A DNA stretch of 64,000 nucleotides. Origin: Chitinimonas taiwanensis DSM 18899 (GTDB taxonomy: Bacteria; Pseudomonadota; Gammaproteobacteria; Burkholderiales; Chitinimonadaceae). Positions 18,654 through 27,506 of the stretch are shown here, one piece after another. How positions within the stretch are numbered: the stretch's first letter is position 1; each line of letters opens with the position of its first letter. The position numbers were made by a program, and so were the translations under genes. The stretch is taken from positions 124,001 through 188,000 of the forward strand of contig NZ_FPKR01000010.1 of NCBI RefSeq assembly GCF_900119825.1, in the 5' to 3' direction. The notes below the pieces were generated by a model that had not been told where the DNA came from, ran no database searches, and saw nothing but the letters and a program-made list of their open reading frames with translations.

Positions 18654-18678
18654 CGCCCACCCTTGCGGTGGGCGTTTT
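18654..18678 (+). terminator. rho-independent terminator of the secreted nuclease gene
   Basis: A perfect 8-bp stem, CGCCCACC (18654-18661) with GGTGGGCG (18667-18674), closes a CTTGC loop and is followed by TTTT. It isolates the nuclease gene from the toxin-antitoxin promoter that starts directly downstream. Confidence 0.85.
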
Positions 18679-18702
18679 CATATCGAGCTTCCGCTGTGAT
18701 TG

Positions 18703-18735
18703 GCTATTTTTAGCGCTATAATTGCTACATATAGC
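18703..18735 (+). promoter_or_regulatory. promoter and half-site array of the Xre-RES operon
   Basis: A perfect -10 box TATAAT lies at 18717-18722, with a weak -35 (CTGTGA, 18694-18699) 17 bp upstream. Five GCTA/TAGC tetramers fall in 33 bp (18703, 18711, 18715, 18724, 18732). They form a TAGCGCTA palindrome (18711-18718) and a GCTATA/TATAGC inverted repeat (18715-18720 and 18730-18735) that brackets the -10. This is the layout expected of an autorepressed toxin-antitoxin operator. Confidence 0.65.
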
Positions 18736-18754
18736 AAATCAAGGAGTGCTGAGC

Positions 18755-19204
18755 ATGAAAGTCGTCAATCTTGGTCATGCGCCGGCCCAGGCGGTGGACG
18801 GCGTGTTTCAGCGTCTGGTCAATGCCCGTACCAGCCCCAGCACGCGCATCCAGCAGATGCGCGCCGGCTTCCCGGCCCAGGTGTTGGTGGAAATTCCCGA
18901 TGTGCTCAAGCTGCAGAAGGGCGAGGTCTTCAAGGTGATTGGCCTGCCGCCGTCTACGGCTAGCAAGTTCATTCGCGAGCAGAAGCTGCTCGATCAGTCG
19001 ACTTCGGAACGGGTGGATCGCCTCGCGGATGTGTTTGCACTGGCCAGCGACACGCTGGGCGATGCCGACCATGCGGCCGACTGGCTGGGTAGTGATAACT
19101 TTGCCCTGGGCGGCGAGCGGCCGATCGACCTATTGGATACCGCCTTGGGCGCCGAGCAGGTAAGGCGCATCCTCGGCAGTCTGCGCCACGGTGGCGTGCT
19201 GTAA
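18755..19204 (+). CDS. Xre/MbcA/ParS-type antitoxin of a RES-Xre pair
   Basis: A 149-residue antitoxin. The N-terminal half contains a helix-turn-helix-like segment around KVIGLPPSTASKFIREQKLLDQSTSERVDRL, and the C-terminal half has the MbcA/ParS/Xre toxin-binding part ending AADWLGSDNFALGGERPIDLLDT..GAEQVRRILG. This signature (W-L-x(n)-AL-G-x-P-x-x-LL) is shared by antitoxins of RES toxins. AAGGAG at 18741-18746 fixes the ATG at 18755. The protein should neutralise the toxin and repress its own promoter through the GCTA array upstream. Its stop codon abuts the toxin start. Confidence 0.88.
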   Translation: MKVVNLGHAPAQAVDGVFQRLVNARTSPSTRIQQMRAGFPAQVLVEIPDVLKLQKGEVFKVIGLPPSTASKFIREQKLLDQSTSERVDRLADVFALASDTLGDADHAADWLGSDNFALGGERPIDLLDTALGAEQVRRILGSLRHGGVL

Positions 19205-19678
19205 ATGCGCGCTTGGCGTATCTGCGATGCCCGCTATGCGAGTGACTTGAGCGGCAGCGGCGCGGCCATCTATGGTGGACGCTGGAACCCGATCGGCCTG
19301 CCCGCTGTGTATGCGTCGATGGACCCCGCCACCGCCGCGCTGGAGACCTTCGCCCACCTCGGCAATCATGACCGCCAGCAGCGTGTACTGGTCTGCCTGC
19401 AACTGCCCGATCAGGATGCACTGTATGCGGCGCTCGACCCGGCCAGCCTACCCTTGGGGTGGGATGCACTGCCATCCGGGCCGGCCAGTATGGAGATCGG
19501 CGAGCGCTTTCTGGAAGCGGGCGAGCACCTCGGCCTGTGGGTGCCCAGCATCCTGGTGCCGGAGAACCGCAATATCGTGCTCAATCCACGCCACCCGGCC
19601 TTTGCCCAGGTGCAGCTCGGCCCCACGCGCAGCTTCAGCTTCGATGCGCGCCTGTACGGCAAGCAAGGCCCGGTCTAG
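19205..19678 (+). CDS. RES-domain toxin (NAD-degrading type)
   Basis: A 157-residue RES-family toxin. Conserved features are GGRWNPIGLPAVYAS (R26, Y36) followed by AALETFAHL (E47) and the late LVPENRNIVLNPRHP. Studied members (MbcT, Res of Photorhabdus and Pseudomonas) have an ADP-ribosyltransferase-like fold and break down NAD+, causing growth arrest. The R-Y-E set needed for activity is intact, so I infer a functional toxin. Its ATG follows the antitoxin stop directly (TAA then ATG), ensuring coupled translation. It ends 3 bp from the convergent mltB gene, with no terminator between them. Confidence 0.9.
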   Translation: MRAWRICDARYASDLSGSGAAIYGGRWNPIGLPAVYASMDPATAALETFAHLGNHDRQQRVLVCLQLPDQDALYAALDPASLPLGWDALPSGPASMEIGERFLEAGEHLGLWVPSILVPENRNIVLNPRHPAFAQVQLGPTRSFSFDARLYGKQGPV

Positions 19679-19681
19679 ACC

Positions 19682-20881
19682 TTATTTGCGGCGCACTTTC
19701 TTGCGCTTGACGGCCTGCTTGGCCTTGCGCTTGTTGGCCTTGCGCACCACCGGCTGTGGCTTGGGCGGCAGCAGGCTGGGGTCTAGCCAGGCGGCCTTGA
19801 TGGCCAGTGCCAGCTCATGCACGGCCATCGCGTATAGCGTGCTGCGGTTATAGCGCGTCAGCGCGTAGAAATTCCCTAGGCCCAACCAGAAATCAGTCAC
19901 ACCCGGTGCACTTTCCAAGGGCGCCAGCACGGCCAGCGGGTCACCCTCCACGGCGACTGCGCTACGCACGCCAAACGCCGCCAGTTCGCTGATGCGGTAA
20001 TGCAGATTGAACTTGTCCGCCGCCAGCGGCTGCCAGGCTTCGCCCTCGACCTGGGCAGGCAGCAGCACCGGCTGGCCCTTGGCCCAGCCATGGGCGACAA
20101 AGTAATTGGCCACGCTGGCCAGGATATCGCCGGTGTTGTCGCGGATATCGCGGTGGCCATCGCCATCCCAGTCCTGGGCGAAGCGGTGGTAGCTCGAGGG
20201 CATGAATTGCGGCATGCCCATGGCGCCCGCATAGCTGCCGCGGAATCCGAACGGATCGCTGCCTTCCTCGCGCGCGAGCAAGAGGAACTCGCGCAGCTCG
20301 CTGCGGAAGAAGTCGGCGCGGCGCGGGTAGTCGAAGGCAGCCGTGCTCAGCACATCCATCACCCGGAACTTGCCGGTATTGCGCCCCCACAGGGTTTCCA
20401 CCCCAAGGATGCTGACCAGGTATTCAGGCTCCACCCCGTATTGCTCGGCCACCGCGGCAATTAGCTCGGCATGGCTGTGCCAGAACTCCACGCCCAGCCG
20501 GATGCGGGTCGGGTTCACGAAGTCGGGGCGGAACTGGTAATAGGGCCGGCTGGTAGACGGGCGGTCGAAAATGGCCAGGATATTCGGGCGCAGATCGACC
20601 TGGCGGAACTGCTCGGTCAGCACCAGTGGGTTGAAGCCATGCTGCAAGGCCAGTTCATCCACGAAAGCCTGCACATCGGCGCGCTCGGCAAAGGGCGGCG
20701 GGGGCGGCAGCTGGGCCTCATCGGCCGGCGGCATGCTGTCGATGTCGGCATCGACCGGCAGGGCAGGGGCCTCGTCCTGCTGTGGCACGGGCTGGGCGGT
20801 CTGGTCTGGGGGGCTGTCGGCCTGGGCGCATAGCGCGGCCAGGGCGAGCAAGAAGGCAACAAGGCGCAAAACGGTTTCCAT
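19682..20881 (-). CDS. mltB: membrane-bound lytic murein transglycosylase B family
   Basis: A 399-residue periplasmic enzyme that cleaves the glycan strand of peptidoglycan to 1,6-anhydro-MurNAc ends. The signal peptide is METVLRLVAFLLALAALCAQA with no lipobox cysteine, so it is likely soluble. Catalytic Glu is E162 in SILGVETLWGRNTG, the same number as in E. coli MltB. FRGSYAGAMGMPQFMPSSY and WDGDGHRDI-D-ILASVANY are family hallmarks. A Pro-rich linker (about 36-64) precedes the domain and a very basic tail (the last 26 residues, about half Lys/Arg) follows it, perhaps binding wall polymers or nucleic acid. Start chosen at the signal peptide Met; the frame extends to 20923. Confidence 0.88.
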   Translation of the reverse strand: METVLRLVAFLLALAALCAQADSPPDQTAQPVPQQDEAPALPVDADIDSMPPADEAQLPPPPPFAERADVQAFVDELALQHGFNPLVLTEQFRQVDLRPNILAIFDRPSTSRPYYQFRPDFVNPTRIRLGVEFWHSHAELIAAVAEQYGVEPEYLVSILGVETLWGRNTGKFRVMDVLSTAAFDYPRRADFFRSELREFLLLAREEGSDPFGFRGSYAGAMGMPQFMPSSYHRFAQDWDGDGHRDIRDNTGDILASVANYFVAHGWAKGQPVLLPAQVEGEAWQPLAADKFNLHYRISELAAFGVRSAVAVEGDPLAVLAPLESAPGVTDFWLGLGNFYALTRYNRSTLYAMAVHELALAIKAAWLDPSLLPPKPQPVVRKANKRKAKQAVKRKKVRRK

Positions 20882-20942
20882 CCTGTCTTGGCGGCGCGCC
20901 GGCTTTGGCCTGGCGCCGCTCATGTCTTATGGGCAGCGTGCT

Positions 20943-21968
20943 TCAGCTGCCTTGATGCGAAAGTGCGGAAGAGAGCAGCTTGGCGGTGATGTCCACAATC
21001 GGGATCACGCGCTCGTAAGCCATGCGGGTTGGGCCGATGACGCCCAGCGTACCGACAATCTGGCCATTGACCTCATAGGGCGCGGTCACCACCGAGCAGT
21101 CGTCGAGCGGGGCGATACCGGCCTCGCCACCAATGAACAACTGCACACCGGCGGCACGCTGGCCGCTGTCCAAGAGCTGCAGCAGGGCGGTTTTTTCTTC
21201 GAACACGCGGAATAGCTGGCGCAGGCGCTCGACATTATTGGACAGATCATCCACGCGCAGCAGATTGCGCTCGCCGCTGATCACCACCGGATTCGCCTCA
21301 TCCGCCATTGCCTGGCTGCCGGCCTGCACGGCGGCATTCATCAGGAAGGCGATATCGCCCTGCAGATGGCGCAGCTCCTGGTAGATCACCTCGCGCACCT
21401 CCTCCAGCGTGCGTCCGGCGCAATGCTGGCTGAGGAAGTTGCTCGCCTCGATCAGCTCGCTCGGGCTGTAGTCGCGCTCGGTCAGCAGGATGCGGTTCTG
21501 CACATCGCCGTCGGCCGTCACCAGGATCAGCAGCAGGCGTTTTTCCGACAGGCGCAGGAATTCCACCTGGGTCAGCGCGATACCGCGCCGCTTCGGGGTC
21601 AACACCACGCCGGCGAATTCGGTCAGCTGGCTGAGTAGATTGGAGGCGGCAGCCACCGCGCGGGTCGGGTTGTCGGGCAACAACAGCCCCTCCAGTTCGC
21701 GGATTTGCATCTGCTGCAGCGGCTGGATGGTCAGCATGGTGTCGACGAACAGCCGGTAGCCGCGCGCGGTCGGGATGCGGCCGGCCGAGGTGTGCGGACT
21801 GGTGATCAGGCCGAGTTCTTCTAGGTCGGACATCACATTGCGGATCGAGGCCGGCGAGAGTTCCAGCCCCGAAAACTTGGACAGGGTGCGGGAACCGACC
21901 GGCTGCCCCTCGGTGATATAGCGTTCGACCAGGGTCTTGAGCAGGATTTGCGCGCGTTCACTGAGCAT
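20943..21968 (-). CDS. hrcA: heat-inducible transcription repressor HrcA
   Basis: A 341-residue repressor that binds CIRCE operators in front of groESL and dnaK operons and responds to GroEL availability. The N-terminal winged helix ([21 protein letters not shown]-, then [16 protein letters not shown]) and the [20 protein letters not shown] segment are diagnostic. The C-terminal half has the IxGEAGIAP- and [25 protein letters not shown] features. The start at 21968 is the conserved MLSERA. I found no CIRCE sequence in the window, so its targets lie elsewhere. Many betaproteobacteria have hrcA divergent from nadK-recN, as here apart from one inserted gene. Confidence 0.95.
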   Translation of the reverse strand: MLSERAQILLKTLVERYITEGQPVGSRTLSKFSGLELSPASIRNVMSDLEELGLITSPHTSAGRIPTARGYRLFVDTMLTIQPLQQMQIRELEGLLLPDNPTRAVAAASNLLSQLTEFAGVVLTPKRRGIALTQVEFLRLSEKRLLLILVTADGDVQNRILLTERDYSPSELIEASNFLSQHCAGRTLEEVREVIYQELRHLQGDIAFLMNAAVQAGSQAMADEANPVVISGERNLLRVDDLSNNVERLRQLFRVFEEKTALLQLLDSGQRAAGVQLFIGGEAGIAPLDDCSVVTAPYEVNGQIVGTLGVIGPTRMAYERVIPIVDITAKLLSSALSHQGS

Positions 21969-22183
21969 GGCCCGATTGTAGCGCGTGGGGCCAGGGCGGC
22001 AAGCGGACCATACCGGTATGCGTGTTGGTGGAATGCAACGCTGTCTGTTGCGATGCAGCATGCGCAAGCCCGTATATATATTCGTTTCCCTCGCCCTCGC
22101 GTAGGCTTGCAGGCCGCAAAGATTGTTACCGCAATCGCGCCCTACTTACCGAACCACCCTCTCCACCCGGGAGTCGTTACATC

Positions 22184-22954
22184 ATGAAGTCCCTGATTCT
22201 TGCTCTGCCGCTGCTGTTGACGCTGACCCTGGGCCAGGCCCATGCCGCCGATGAAATCCGCATTGCCATGGAAGGCAAGTTCCCGCCTTTTGAAGACATG
22301 GATGCGAATGGCAATCTGCGCGGCTTCAATGTGGACATCGCCAATGCGCTATGCGCCGAGATGAAGCTCAAGTGCAAGCTGGTGCGCTTCGAGTGGGACG
22401 ATCTGATTCCGGCCCTGAACGACAAGAAGACCGATGCGATCCTGGCCTCGATGTCCATCACCCAGGAGCGTCTGAAGCTGGTGGATTTCACCGATAAATA
22501 CGCGCAGACCCCGGCCTTCTTCTTCGCCAAGTCGCACCGCATTCCCTTCGTGTTCATCAACCCCAAGCGCCTGGCGGGCATGAAGATTGGGGTACAGGTA
22601 GATACCACCTACGACCGCTATGTGTCGGCCAAGTACGCGGCCACCTCGCCGATTACCCGCTTCAAGAGCACCGAGGAAATGTATAACGCGCTGGCCGATG
22701 GTCAGATCGACCTGGTCATGGACGATGCCGTGGCTGGCTACTACGGCTTCCTGCAGACCCCGCGCGGCAAGGGCTTCGAGCTGGTGGGTTCGGCCGTGGT
22801 CGATGTCAAGTACTTCGGCGAAGGCCAGGGCATTGCCGTGCGCAAGGGCGACAAGGAGTTGAAGGCCAAATTCAACAAGGCGCTGGCTACCATCCTGGTC
22901 AATGGCGTGTACAAGGACATCCAGCGTAAGTACTTCGTGTTCAACGTGTACTAA
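22184..22954 (+). CDS. amino-acid ABC transporter binding protein (SBP family 3), orphan
   Basis: A 256-residue periplasmic binding protein. Signal peptide MKSLILALPLLLTLTLGQAHA is followed by ADEIRIAMEGKFPPFEDMDANGNLRGFNVDIANALCAEM, the standard opening of the HisJ/ArtJ/LAO group for basic or polar amino acids. The ligand-binding motif DAILASMSITQERLKLVDFTDKY and the QIDLVMDDA hinge are clear. GGGAG at 22169-22173 precedes the start by 10 nt. No permease or ATPase gene is near. It may use another transporter or act as a sensor partner. It is inserted between hrcA and nadK. Confidence 0.87.
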   Translation: MKSLILALPLLLTLTLGQAHAADEIRIAMEGKFPPFEDMDANGNLRGFNVDIANALCAEMKLKCKLVRFEWDDLIPALNDKKTDAILASMSITQERLKLVDFTDKYAQTPAFFFAKSHRIPFVFINPKRLAGMKIGVQVDTTYDRYVSAKYAATSPITRFKSTEEMYNALADGQIDLVMDDAVAGYYGFLQTPRGKGFELVGSAVVDVKYFGEGQGIAVRKGDKELKAKFNKALATILVNGVYKDIQRKYFVFNVY

Positions 22955-22976
22955 GCCCCGTTTCTGCCTGCTTAAC

Positions 22977-23003
22977 ATCGGCCACCCTGGGTGGCCGATT
23001 TGC
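22977..23003 (+). terminator. terminator after the amino-acid-binding protein gene
   Basis: A perfect 10-bp stem, ATCGGCCACC (22977-22986) with GGTGGCCGAT (22990-22999), around a 3-nt CTG loop, followed by a short T-rich tail (TTGCT). It separates the binding-protein gene from nadK. Confidence 0.7.
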
Positions 23004-23090
23004 TGGATGGCGGACGGAAATATGCCGCCGCCGCGGCTTGGCTGCGAGCGGGCTAACCGCCCGGCGCGGGGCTGTGGTTAAATCGCGGCC

Positions 23091-23969
23091 ATGAGCATGC
23101 TGTTCAAGAAAATTGCGCTGGTTGCCCGGCGCAACAGCCCCAATATCGGCGCCCCGCTGCGCCGCCTGGCCGCGCTTTTGCGCCAGTACGAGTGCAGCTC
23201 CATCGTGCTGGATGCCGATACCGCCGCCGAGCACCCGATTCCCGATACGCTGATCGTGCCGCCCGACCAAATCGGCAAGGTGGCCGACCTCGTCATCGTG
23301 CTGGGCGGCGATGGCACCATGCTGTCGATTGCCCGCCTGGTGGCGCCTTACCGCATCCCGCTGGTCGGCATCAACCAGGGGCGGCTCGGTTTCATGACCG
23401 ATATCGGCGTGGACGATATCGAGGCCATCATCCCGCGCATCCTGGACGGCGACTTCGTGCCCGAGGAGCGCATGCTGCTGTCGGCCAAGGTGATACGCGG
23501 CGAACGTGAGATCCATGCCGCGCTGGCGGTCAACGATGTGGTGTTCAGCCGCGGTGCGCTCGGTTCGATGATCGAGTTCGAGATCTTCATTGACGACCAG
23601 TTCGTGTACAGCCAGCGCTCGGATGGCCTGATCGTCAGCACGCCGACCGGCTCGACCGCCTATGCGCTGGCCTCGGGCGGACCGATTCTGCACCCGACCG
23701 TGCCGGCCATCGCCCTGGTGCCGATCTGCCCGCAGACCATGACCGCGCGGCCGATTGCGGTCAACGATGCGGCCACGGTGGAATTCATGCTCACCCGCGG
23801 TGTGGATGCCAAGGTGCACTTCGACGGCCATTCGCATTTCGACCTGCAGGAGATGGATCGCGTCAGTATCAAGCGCTACCGCAATTCGCTGCGCATCCTG
23901 CATCCGCTTGGTTACAACTACTACGACATGCTGCGCCACAAGCTGCACTGGGGCGAAAGACTGTTCTGA
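23091..23969 (+). CDS. nadK: NAD kinase
   Basis: A 292-residue cytoplasmic enzyme that phosphorylates NAD+ to NADP+. The ATP/polyphosphate motif VLGGDGTML, the NAD-binding NQGRLGFMTD, AVNDVVFSRG (NE/D motif) and SDGLIVSTPTGSTAYALASGGPILHP are all present. The ATG at 23091 is used; a second ATG at 23097 would give MLFKKIALV and cannot be ruled out because neither has a strong ribosome site. recN follows about 50 bp downstream in the same direction, a common arrangement in this class of bacteria. Confidence 0.95.
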   Translation: MSMLFKKIALVARRNSPNIGAPLRRLAALLRQYECSSIVLDADTAAEHPIPDTLIVPPDQIGKVADLVIVLGGDGTMLSIARLVAPYRIPLVGINQGRLGFMTDIGVDDIEAIIPRILDGDFVPEERMLLSAKVIRGEREIHAALAVNDVVFSRGALGSMIEFEIFIDDQFVYSQRSDGLIVSTPTGSTAYALASGGPILHPTVPAIALVPICPQTMTARPIAVNDAATVEFMLTRGVDAKVHFDGHSHFDLQEMDRVSIKRYRNSLRILHPLGYNYYDMLRHKLHWGERLF

Positions 23970-24021
23970 TGGTTTCTGTGCTGCCTGCGTCCGCGGGCAG
24001 CGGTGTTTCTGGATGACTCCC

Positions 24022-25686
24022 ATGCTGCTGACCCTGCGCCTGCGCGACTTCGTGATTGTCGATGAACTGGAACTGACGTTTGAGCACGGCTTCAGCGTGC
24101 TGACCGGCGAGACCGGGGCCGGCAAATCCATCCTTATCGATGCGCTGTCCCTGCTGCTAGGCGAGCGCGCCGATGCCGGCGTGGTGCGCCAGGGCGCGGA
24201 GAAGGCCGATCTGGCCGCGGAGTTTGCGATTGCCGGGCGCAGCGAGCTGGCGCGCCTGCTGCATGACTACGATCTGGTGGGCGAGGACGATGTGCTGCTG
24301 CTGCGCCGCAGCATCGACGCCAGCGGCCGCTCGCGTGCCTTTGTGAATGGCACGCCGGCCACCCTGGCCCAGCTGCGTGAGTTGGGCGAATTCCTGGTCG
24401 ATATCCACGGCCAGCATGCGCATCAATCGCTGCTGCGTCACGAAGCGCAGCGCAATCTGCTCGATGCCTTTGCCGGCCAGACTGAACAGGCGCGTGCGTT
24501 GCGGGTGGCCTTTCAGCACTGGAAGCAGGCCGAGGAAAAGCTGGCCCAGGCCAGCCGCCATGCGGGCGAGTTCGCCGCCGAGCGCGAACGCCTGCAGTGG
24601 CAGATCGATGAGCTGGCCACCCTGAATATCCAGCCGGGCGAATGGGCCGAGCTGCAGCAGGAGCATGGCCGGCTCAGCCACGCGGCCAGCCTGATCGAGG
24701 GCGGCCAGACGGCGCTCGAAGCGCTGGCCGAGGGCGAACAGAATGCCCAGTCGCTGCTGGCGGCTGTGCACGGTCGTCTGATTGACCTGGCTCGCCTTGA
24801 CCCGGCTCTGAATGAAACCGTGGAGCTGCTCGCCACGGCGGATGCCAATCTGTCCGAGGCCGTGCATGCGCTGCGTCATTATGCGGGCCGGGTGGAACTC
24901 GATCCGGAGCGCTTAGGCGAGGTCGAGCGGCGCATGGATGATATCTACCGACTGGCGCGCAAATACCGCGTGGATGCCGAGCAATTGGCCGAACGCCTGA
25001 GCGCCTGGCGCCTACGCCTGGAGGAGCTTGGTGGCGATGCCGGCCTGGAAAACCTCGAGGCGGCGGTGGCCCAAGGCGAGGCCGCCTACCGTAAGCTTGC
25101 GGCACCGTTGAGCAAGGCGCGCCGCAGCGCGGCGGACAAACTCGGCAAGGCGGTCAGCAGCGAGATGCAGCAGATGGCCATGGCTGGCAGCCGCTTCGAG
25201 ATCAGCCTGCAGGCTAGCCCGGCACCGGCCGCTTTTGGCCTCGAGCAGGTCGAATTTCTGGTGGCGCCGCATGCGAATGCGCCGGCCCGCCCGCTCGCCA
25301 AGGTGGCGTCGGGTGGCGAGCTGTCGCGCATCAGCCTGGCGCTGCAGGTGGTGACCAGCCAGGTGGCGGAGGTGCCGACGCTGATCTTCGACGAGGTGGA
25401 CGTCGGCATAGGCGGACGGGTGGCCGAGATCGTCGGCAAGCTGCTCAAACGCCTCGGCCAGCGTCATCAGGTGCTGTGCATCACCCATCTGCCCCAGGTG
25501 GCGGCCAGTGGCGACCACCAGCTGCAGGTGGCCAAGACCAGCAGCAAGCAGGCGGTCAGCAGCCAGATTCAGTTGCTGGACCGGGCCGGGCGCATCGAGG
25601 AGATCGCCCGCATGCTGGGTGGCGTCGACATCACCGAGACCACGCGCCAGCACGCGCGCGAGATGCTGGGTTTCGGCGCCGATTGA
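24022..25686 (+). CDS. recN: DNA repair protein RecN
   Basis: A 554-residue SMC-like ATPase that acts early in repair of double-strand breaks. Walker A GETGAGKS is at 29-36, two coiled-coil arms fill the middle (about 155-340), and the C-terminal half has the ABC signature ASGGELSRISLAL, Walker B LIFDEVDVGIGG and the CITHLPQVAA motif. Length matches E. coli RecN (553). The start at 24022 gives MLLTLRLRDFVIVDELEL, the usual N-terminus, with GGA 8 nt upstream; an ATG at 24013 would add three residues. I saw no convincing LexA box upstream, and it probably shares the nadK transcript. Confidence 0.95.
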   Translation: MLLTLRLRDFVIVDELELTFEHGFSVLTGETGAGKSILIDALSLLLGERADAGVVRQGAEKADLAAEFAIAGRSELARLLHDYDLVGEDDVLLLRRSIDASGRSRAFVNGTPATLAQLRELGEFLVDIHGQHAHQSLLRHEAQRNLLDAFAGQTEQARALRVAFQHWKQAEEKLAQASRHAGEFAAERERLQWQIDELATLNIQPGEWAELQQEHGRLSHAASLIEGGQTALEALAEGEQNAQSLLAAVHGRLIDLARLDPALNETVELLATADANLSEAVHALRHYAGRVELDPERLGEVERRMDDIYRLARKYRVDAEQLAERLSAWRLRLEELGGDAGLENLEAAVAQGEAAYRKLAAPLSKARRSAADKLGKAVSSEMQQMAMAGSRFEISLQASPAPAAFGLEQVEFLVAPHANAPARPLAKVASGGELSRISLALQVVTSQVAEVPTLIFDEVDVGIGGRVAEIVGKLLKRLGQRHQVLCITHLPQVAASGDHQLQVAKTSSKQAVSSQIQLLDRAGRIEEIARMLGGVDITETTRQHAREMLGFGAD

Positions 25687-25695
25687 GTCGCCAGC

Positions 25696-25720
25696 GCCAC
25701 GTTAAAGCCCTTAACGTGGC
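25696..25720 (+). terminator. stem-loop after recN
   Basis: A perfect 10-bp inverted repeat, GCCACGTTAA (25696-25705) with TTAACGTGGC (25711-25720), closes an AGCCC loop 9 bp after the recN stop. It lacks a proper T-run (TTGCCT follows), so termination efficiency is uncertain. Confidence 0.55.
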
Positions 25721-25853
25721 TTGCCTGCAACATCCAGCGCATTGTCATATTGGCCGCCCGCCATGGCGCGGGTAGTCTCCGCCTACCGTTTCCCGCTTTT
25801 TCCAGGCCGCCAGACGAGCGGCCGACTGACGGTCAATCGCGAAGGGAGTAGCA

Positions 25854-26843
25854 ATGCAGTGGTGTTGTGCTGTGCGTAAGCTCTTGATCATCGTGGCCGT
25901 ATTGGCCGCCGCCGCCGTCGAGGCCAAGCCGATCCGGGTTGGCTATCTGCCCGATATCGGCTTCAGCCCGCTCAATGTGGCGCAGGCGCAGGGTTTCTGG
26001 AAGGAGCTCGGCGTGGAGGTGGCGCTGACGCCCTATGCAGACAGCGCCAGCTTGTCGAAGGCGCTGGTGGAAGGCGATCTGGACCTGGCGGGTGATCTGA
26101 CCGGCAACTTCGTCGGCTGGGCCATGGCCGGTGCGGCCATCAAGCTGACGGCGGAAACCCATACCTCGAATGGCAGCGTGAAGATTCTGGCGCGCGGCGC
26201 CGATATCCAGTCTTATAAGGGCCAGGCCATCGGCGTGGGGGCGGAGGAGGTGGGCAGCCTGTTCCTGCTTGCGCGCTACCTGAATGCCAAGGGCTTGCAG
26301 CTGGCCGACTTCAAGCTGCAGGAAAGCAGCCCGGCCGCACGCCTGGCCGGTCTGCGCAAGGGCCAGCCGGCAGTGGCCGTGCTGCCCGACCCGCAGGCAA
26401 ATATGGCGCGGCGCGACTACACACTGCTGGCCGATAGCGCGACCTATCCGGGCGTGGTGACCATGGGTTTTGCCGCCAGCAAGTCGGCGCTGGCCAGTAT
26501 TCCGGATGAGCAGTGGTTGCGTTTTTACCGCGGCTGGTTGAAGGCGGTGAACTGGGTACGCGCCGGCAATTTCAAATGGGCCGATTATCGCGCGGTGCTC
26601 GACCCGAAAATCCATGTCGGCCTGCTGGCCGATGGCGATGCGGCTGCCATGGATATGTTCAATAGCATCAAGTTCCCCAGCAATGCCGAGGCGGCCAAGC
26701 GCCATGGTCAGCTCGGTGGGCTCGAATACCATGTACGCGCCGTGCTGCGTTTCATGCGCGAAAATGGCCTAGCCAAGTCTGAGCCCGAGGCGCGTAATCT
26801 GATCCAGTCGACCGCCTTCGAGAAGGCGCTGGCCACCCGCTGA
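25854..26843 (+). CDS. NMT1/SsuA-type ABC substrate-binding protein, orphan
   Basis: A 329-residue exported binding protein of the nitrate/sulfonate/THI5-like family. The signal region is MQWCCAVRKLLIIVAVLAAAAVEA, then KPIRVGYLPDIGFSPLNVAQAQGFWKELGVEV, a standard family opening. The conserved VEGDLDLAGDLTGNFVGWAMAG segment is equivalent to the AGD(I/V) motif of SsuA/TauA proteins. GGGAG stands about 8 nt before the ATG. There is no permease or ATPase gene alongside, and no THI-box riboswitch is visible upstream, so the ligand (sulfonate, nitrate-like, pyrimidine precursor or other) is unknown. Confidence 0.8.
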   Translation: MQWCCAVRKLLIIVAVLAAAAVEAKPIRVGYLPDIGFSPLNVAQAQGFWKELGVEVALTPYADSASLSKALVEGDLDLAGDLTGNFVGWAMAGAAIKLTAETHTSNGSVKILARGADIQSYKGQAIGVGAEEVGSLFLLARYLNAKGLQLADFKLQESSPAARLAGLRKGQPAVAVLPDPQANMARRDYTLLADSATYPGVVTMGFAASKSALASIPDEQWLRFYRGWLKAVNWVRAGNFKWADYRAVLDPKIHVGLLADGDAAAMDMFNSIKFPSNAEAAKRHGQLGGLEYHVRAVLRFMRENGLAKSEPEARNLIQSTAFEKALATR

Positions 26844-26869
26844 TTGGCAGCGCGGGCCGGATGCGCTAG

Positions 26870-27394
<525 letters not shown>

Positions 27395-27427
27395 GGCTGG
27401 GTAGCGTAGCTAAGTAAAGTGGTCTTA

Positions 27428-27457
27428 TTGCGGTATTGATCCTGCGCGGCTTATGCT
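27428..27457 (+). promoter_or_regulatory. candidate promoter of the chitinase gene
   Basis: TTGCGG (27428-27433) and TATGCT (27452-27457), separated by 18 bp, give a plausible though imperfect sigma-70 promoter about 50 bp before the start codon. No operator motif is recognisable. Confidence 0.35.
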
Positions 27458-27506
27458 GAGGATGGTCAGGGTTTTCCCCTGTCCCTCGCCATAATCAGGA
27501 GACCAC

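Noticed and set aside
15982-18681. An 899-codon open frame on the minus strand opposite the secreted nuclease gene
   Set aside because: It mirrors the ExeM-type coding sequence. The sense product has a lipobox, catalytic motifs, PKD and lamin-tail domains, while the antisense product has no recognisable domain.
25687-25853. Possible TPP riboswitch before the NMT1/THI5-like binding protein gene
   Set aside because: The conserved CUGAGA and ACCUGA-type elements are not present in the leader.
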